Origin: Pictodentalium vernedei
Taxonomy: Eukaryota > Mollusca > Scaphopoda > Dentaliida > Dentaliidae
DNA: 64,000 nt
Assembly (NCBI GenBank): GCA_031216915.1
Contig: CM062289.1
Coordinates: 449,444,866-449,508,865, forward strand
Reading direction: 5' to 3'
The stretch's first letter is position 1; the number at the start of each line of letters is the position of its first letter. The position numbers and the translations under genes are program-made. This document shows positions 63,248 to 64,000 of this stretch, piece by piece. The notes under the pieces were generated by a model, which was not told where the DNA came from, did not search any database, and worked only from the letters and a program-made list of their open reading frames with translations.

Positions 63248-63936
63248 CAAAAATGTTATGTTTGGGTGTCACGCACCTCTTCATTGACAAAAAATGTTAT
63301 GTTTGGGTGTCACGCACCTCTTCATTGACAAAAATGTTATGTTTGGGTGTCACGCACCTCTTCATTGACAAAAATGTTACTTTTTGGTGTCACGCACCTC
63401 TTCGTTGACAAAAATGTTATGTTTGGGTGTCACGCACCTCTTCATTGACAAAAATGTTATGTTTGGGTGTCACGCACCTCTTCATTGACAAAAATGTTAT
63501 GTTTGGGTGTCACGCACCTCTTCATTGACAAAAAATGTTATGTTTGGGTGTCACGCACCTCTTCATTGACAAAAATGTTATGTTTGGGAGTCACGCACCT
63601 CTTCATTGACAAAAATGCTATGTTTGGGTGTCACGCACCTCTTCATTGACAAAAATGTTATGTTTGGGTGTCACGCACCTCTTCATTGACAAAAATGTTA
63701 TGTTTGGGTGTCACGCACCTCTTCATTGACAAAAATGTTATGTTTGGGTGTCACGCACCTCGTCATTGACAAAATGTTATGTTTGGGTGTCACGCACCTC
63801 TTCATTGACAAAAATGTTATGTTTGGGTGTCACGCACCTCTTCATTGACAAAAATGTTATGTTTGGGTGTCACGCACCTCTTCTTTGACAAAAATGTTAT
63901 GTTTGGGTGTCACGCACCTCTTCATTGACAAAAATG
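63248..63936 (+). repeat. 40-bp minisatellite, 17 copies
   Basis: The unit is AAAAATGTTATGTTTGGGTG followed by TCACGCACCTCTTCATTGAC, highly uniform with occasional single-base variants (for example at 63380 and 63770) and one-base changes in the A run. The repeats are continuous without spacers, so this is not a CRISPR array. Frames across it are by-products. Confidence 0.97.
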
Positions 63937-64000
63937 CACATTTTTTGATCCATATTTAACAATGTTTCGATCCCATGGAAAAATATGTTAGCTATGGAGT

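Noticed and set aside
63248-63936. Regular 40-bp repeats resembling a CRISPR array
   Set aside because: Units are contiguous with no unique spacers, and the genome is animal; it is a minisatellite.
1-64000. LTR retrotransposons, retrovirus-like copies or Polintons
   Set aside because: No paired long terminal repeats, integrase, protease, capsid or packaging motifs were noticed on either strand.

Overview
This window is repeat-dense genomic DNA from an animal, most likely a marine invertebrate. The grounds are dozens of MITEs, LINEs with an APE endonuclease and CCHC tails, pol III SINEs whose core contains GTGTCCTTGGGCAAGGCACT, and long minisatellites. I cannot fix the phylum. No complete host gene, rRNA or tRNA gene, CRISPR array, bacterial operon, LTR or virus-like element was recognised.

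Layout. 0-7 kb: a 145-bp tandem repeat, a GGTATC-ended 456-bp MITE, a hAT MITE and TTAA hairpin MITEs. 6.9-9.1 kb: a small hairpin MITE carrying a full-length Tc1-like element, whose transposase has lost its second catalytic Asp, and a pogo-like MITE. 9.6-13 kb: a 211-bp palindrome and more MITEs. 14-15 kb: a LINE 3' fragment. 17-21 kb: two 5S-headed SINEs. 21.4-24.2 kb: a hAT-like element split by a 2.1-kb LINE with a zf-RVT tail. 25.6-29.7 kb: MITEs, a tRNA-headed SINE, and the only stretch that resembles host gene control: a candidate signal-peptide exon (26.5 kb) and a cluster of housekeeping-promoter motifs (26.7-26.9 kb). 30-36 kb: a hAT MITE, a 31-bp minisatellite with 279-bp higher-order structure and a 23-bp minisatellite open in all six frames. 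39.5-41.1 kb: two hAT elements with target-site duplications. 46.1-56.4 kb: a LINE whose 5' part lies in a 1.8-kb tandem duplication and which is split by several nested insertions. 57-63 kb: more hAT and TTAA elements and a recent 1.15-kb tandem duplication. 63.2-63.9 kb: a 40-bp minisatellite.

Two themes run through the window. First, many short elements with different terminal repeats carry a near-perfect hairpin (arms of about 20-70 bp) in their interior. In the TTAA family the two hairpin arms vary together from copy to copy. Second, nesting can be read directly from target-site duplications and from empty-site copies elsewhere in the window, giving a relative history of insertions. All SINEs recognised share one central and 3' domain but have different pol III heads. 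Family assignments rest on terminal motifs, target-site duplications and remembered protein motifs; no database search was possible.
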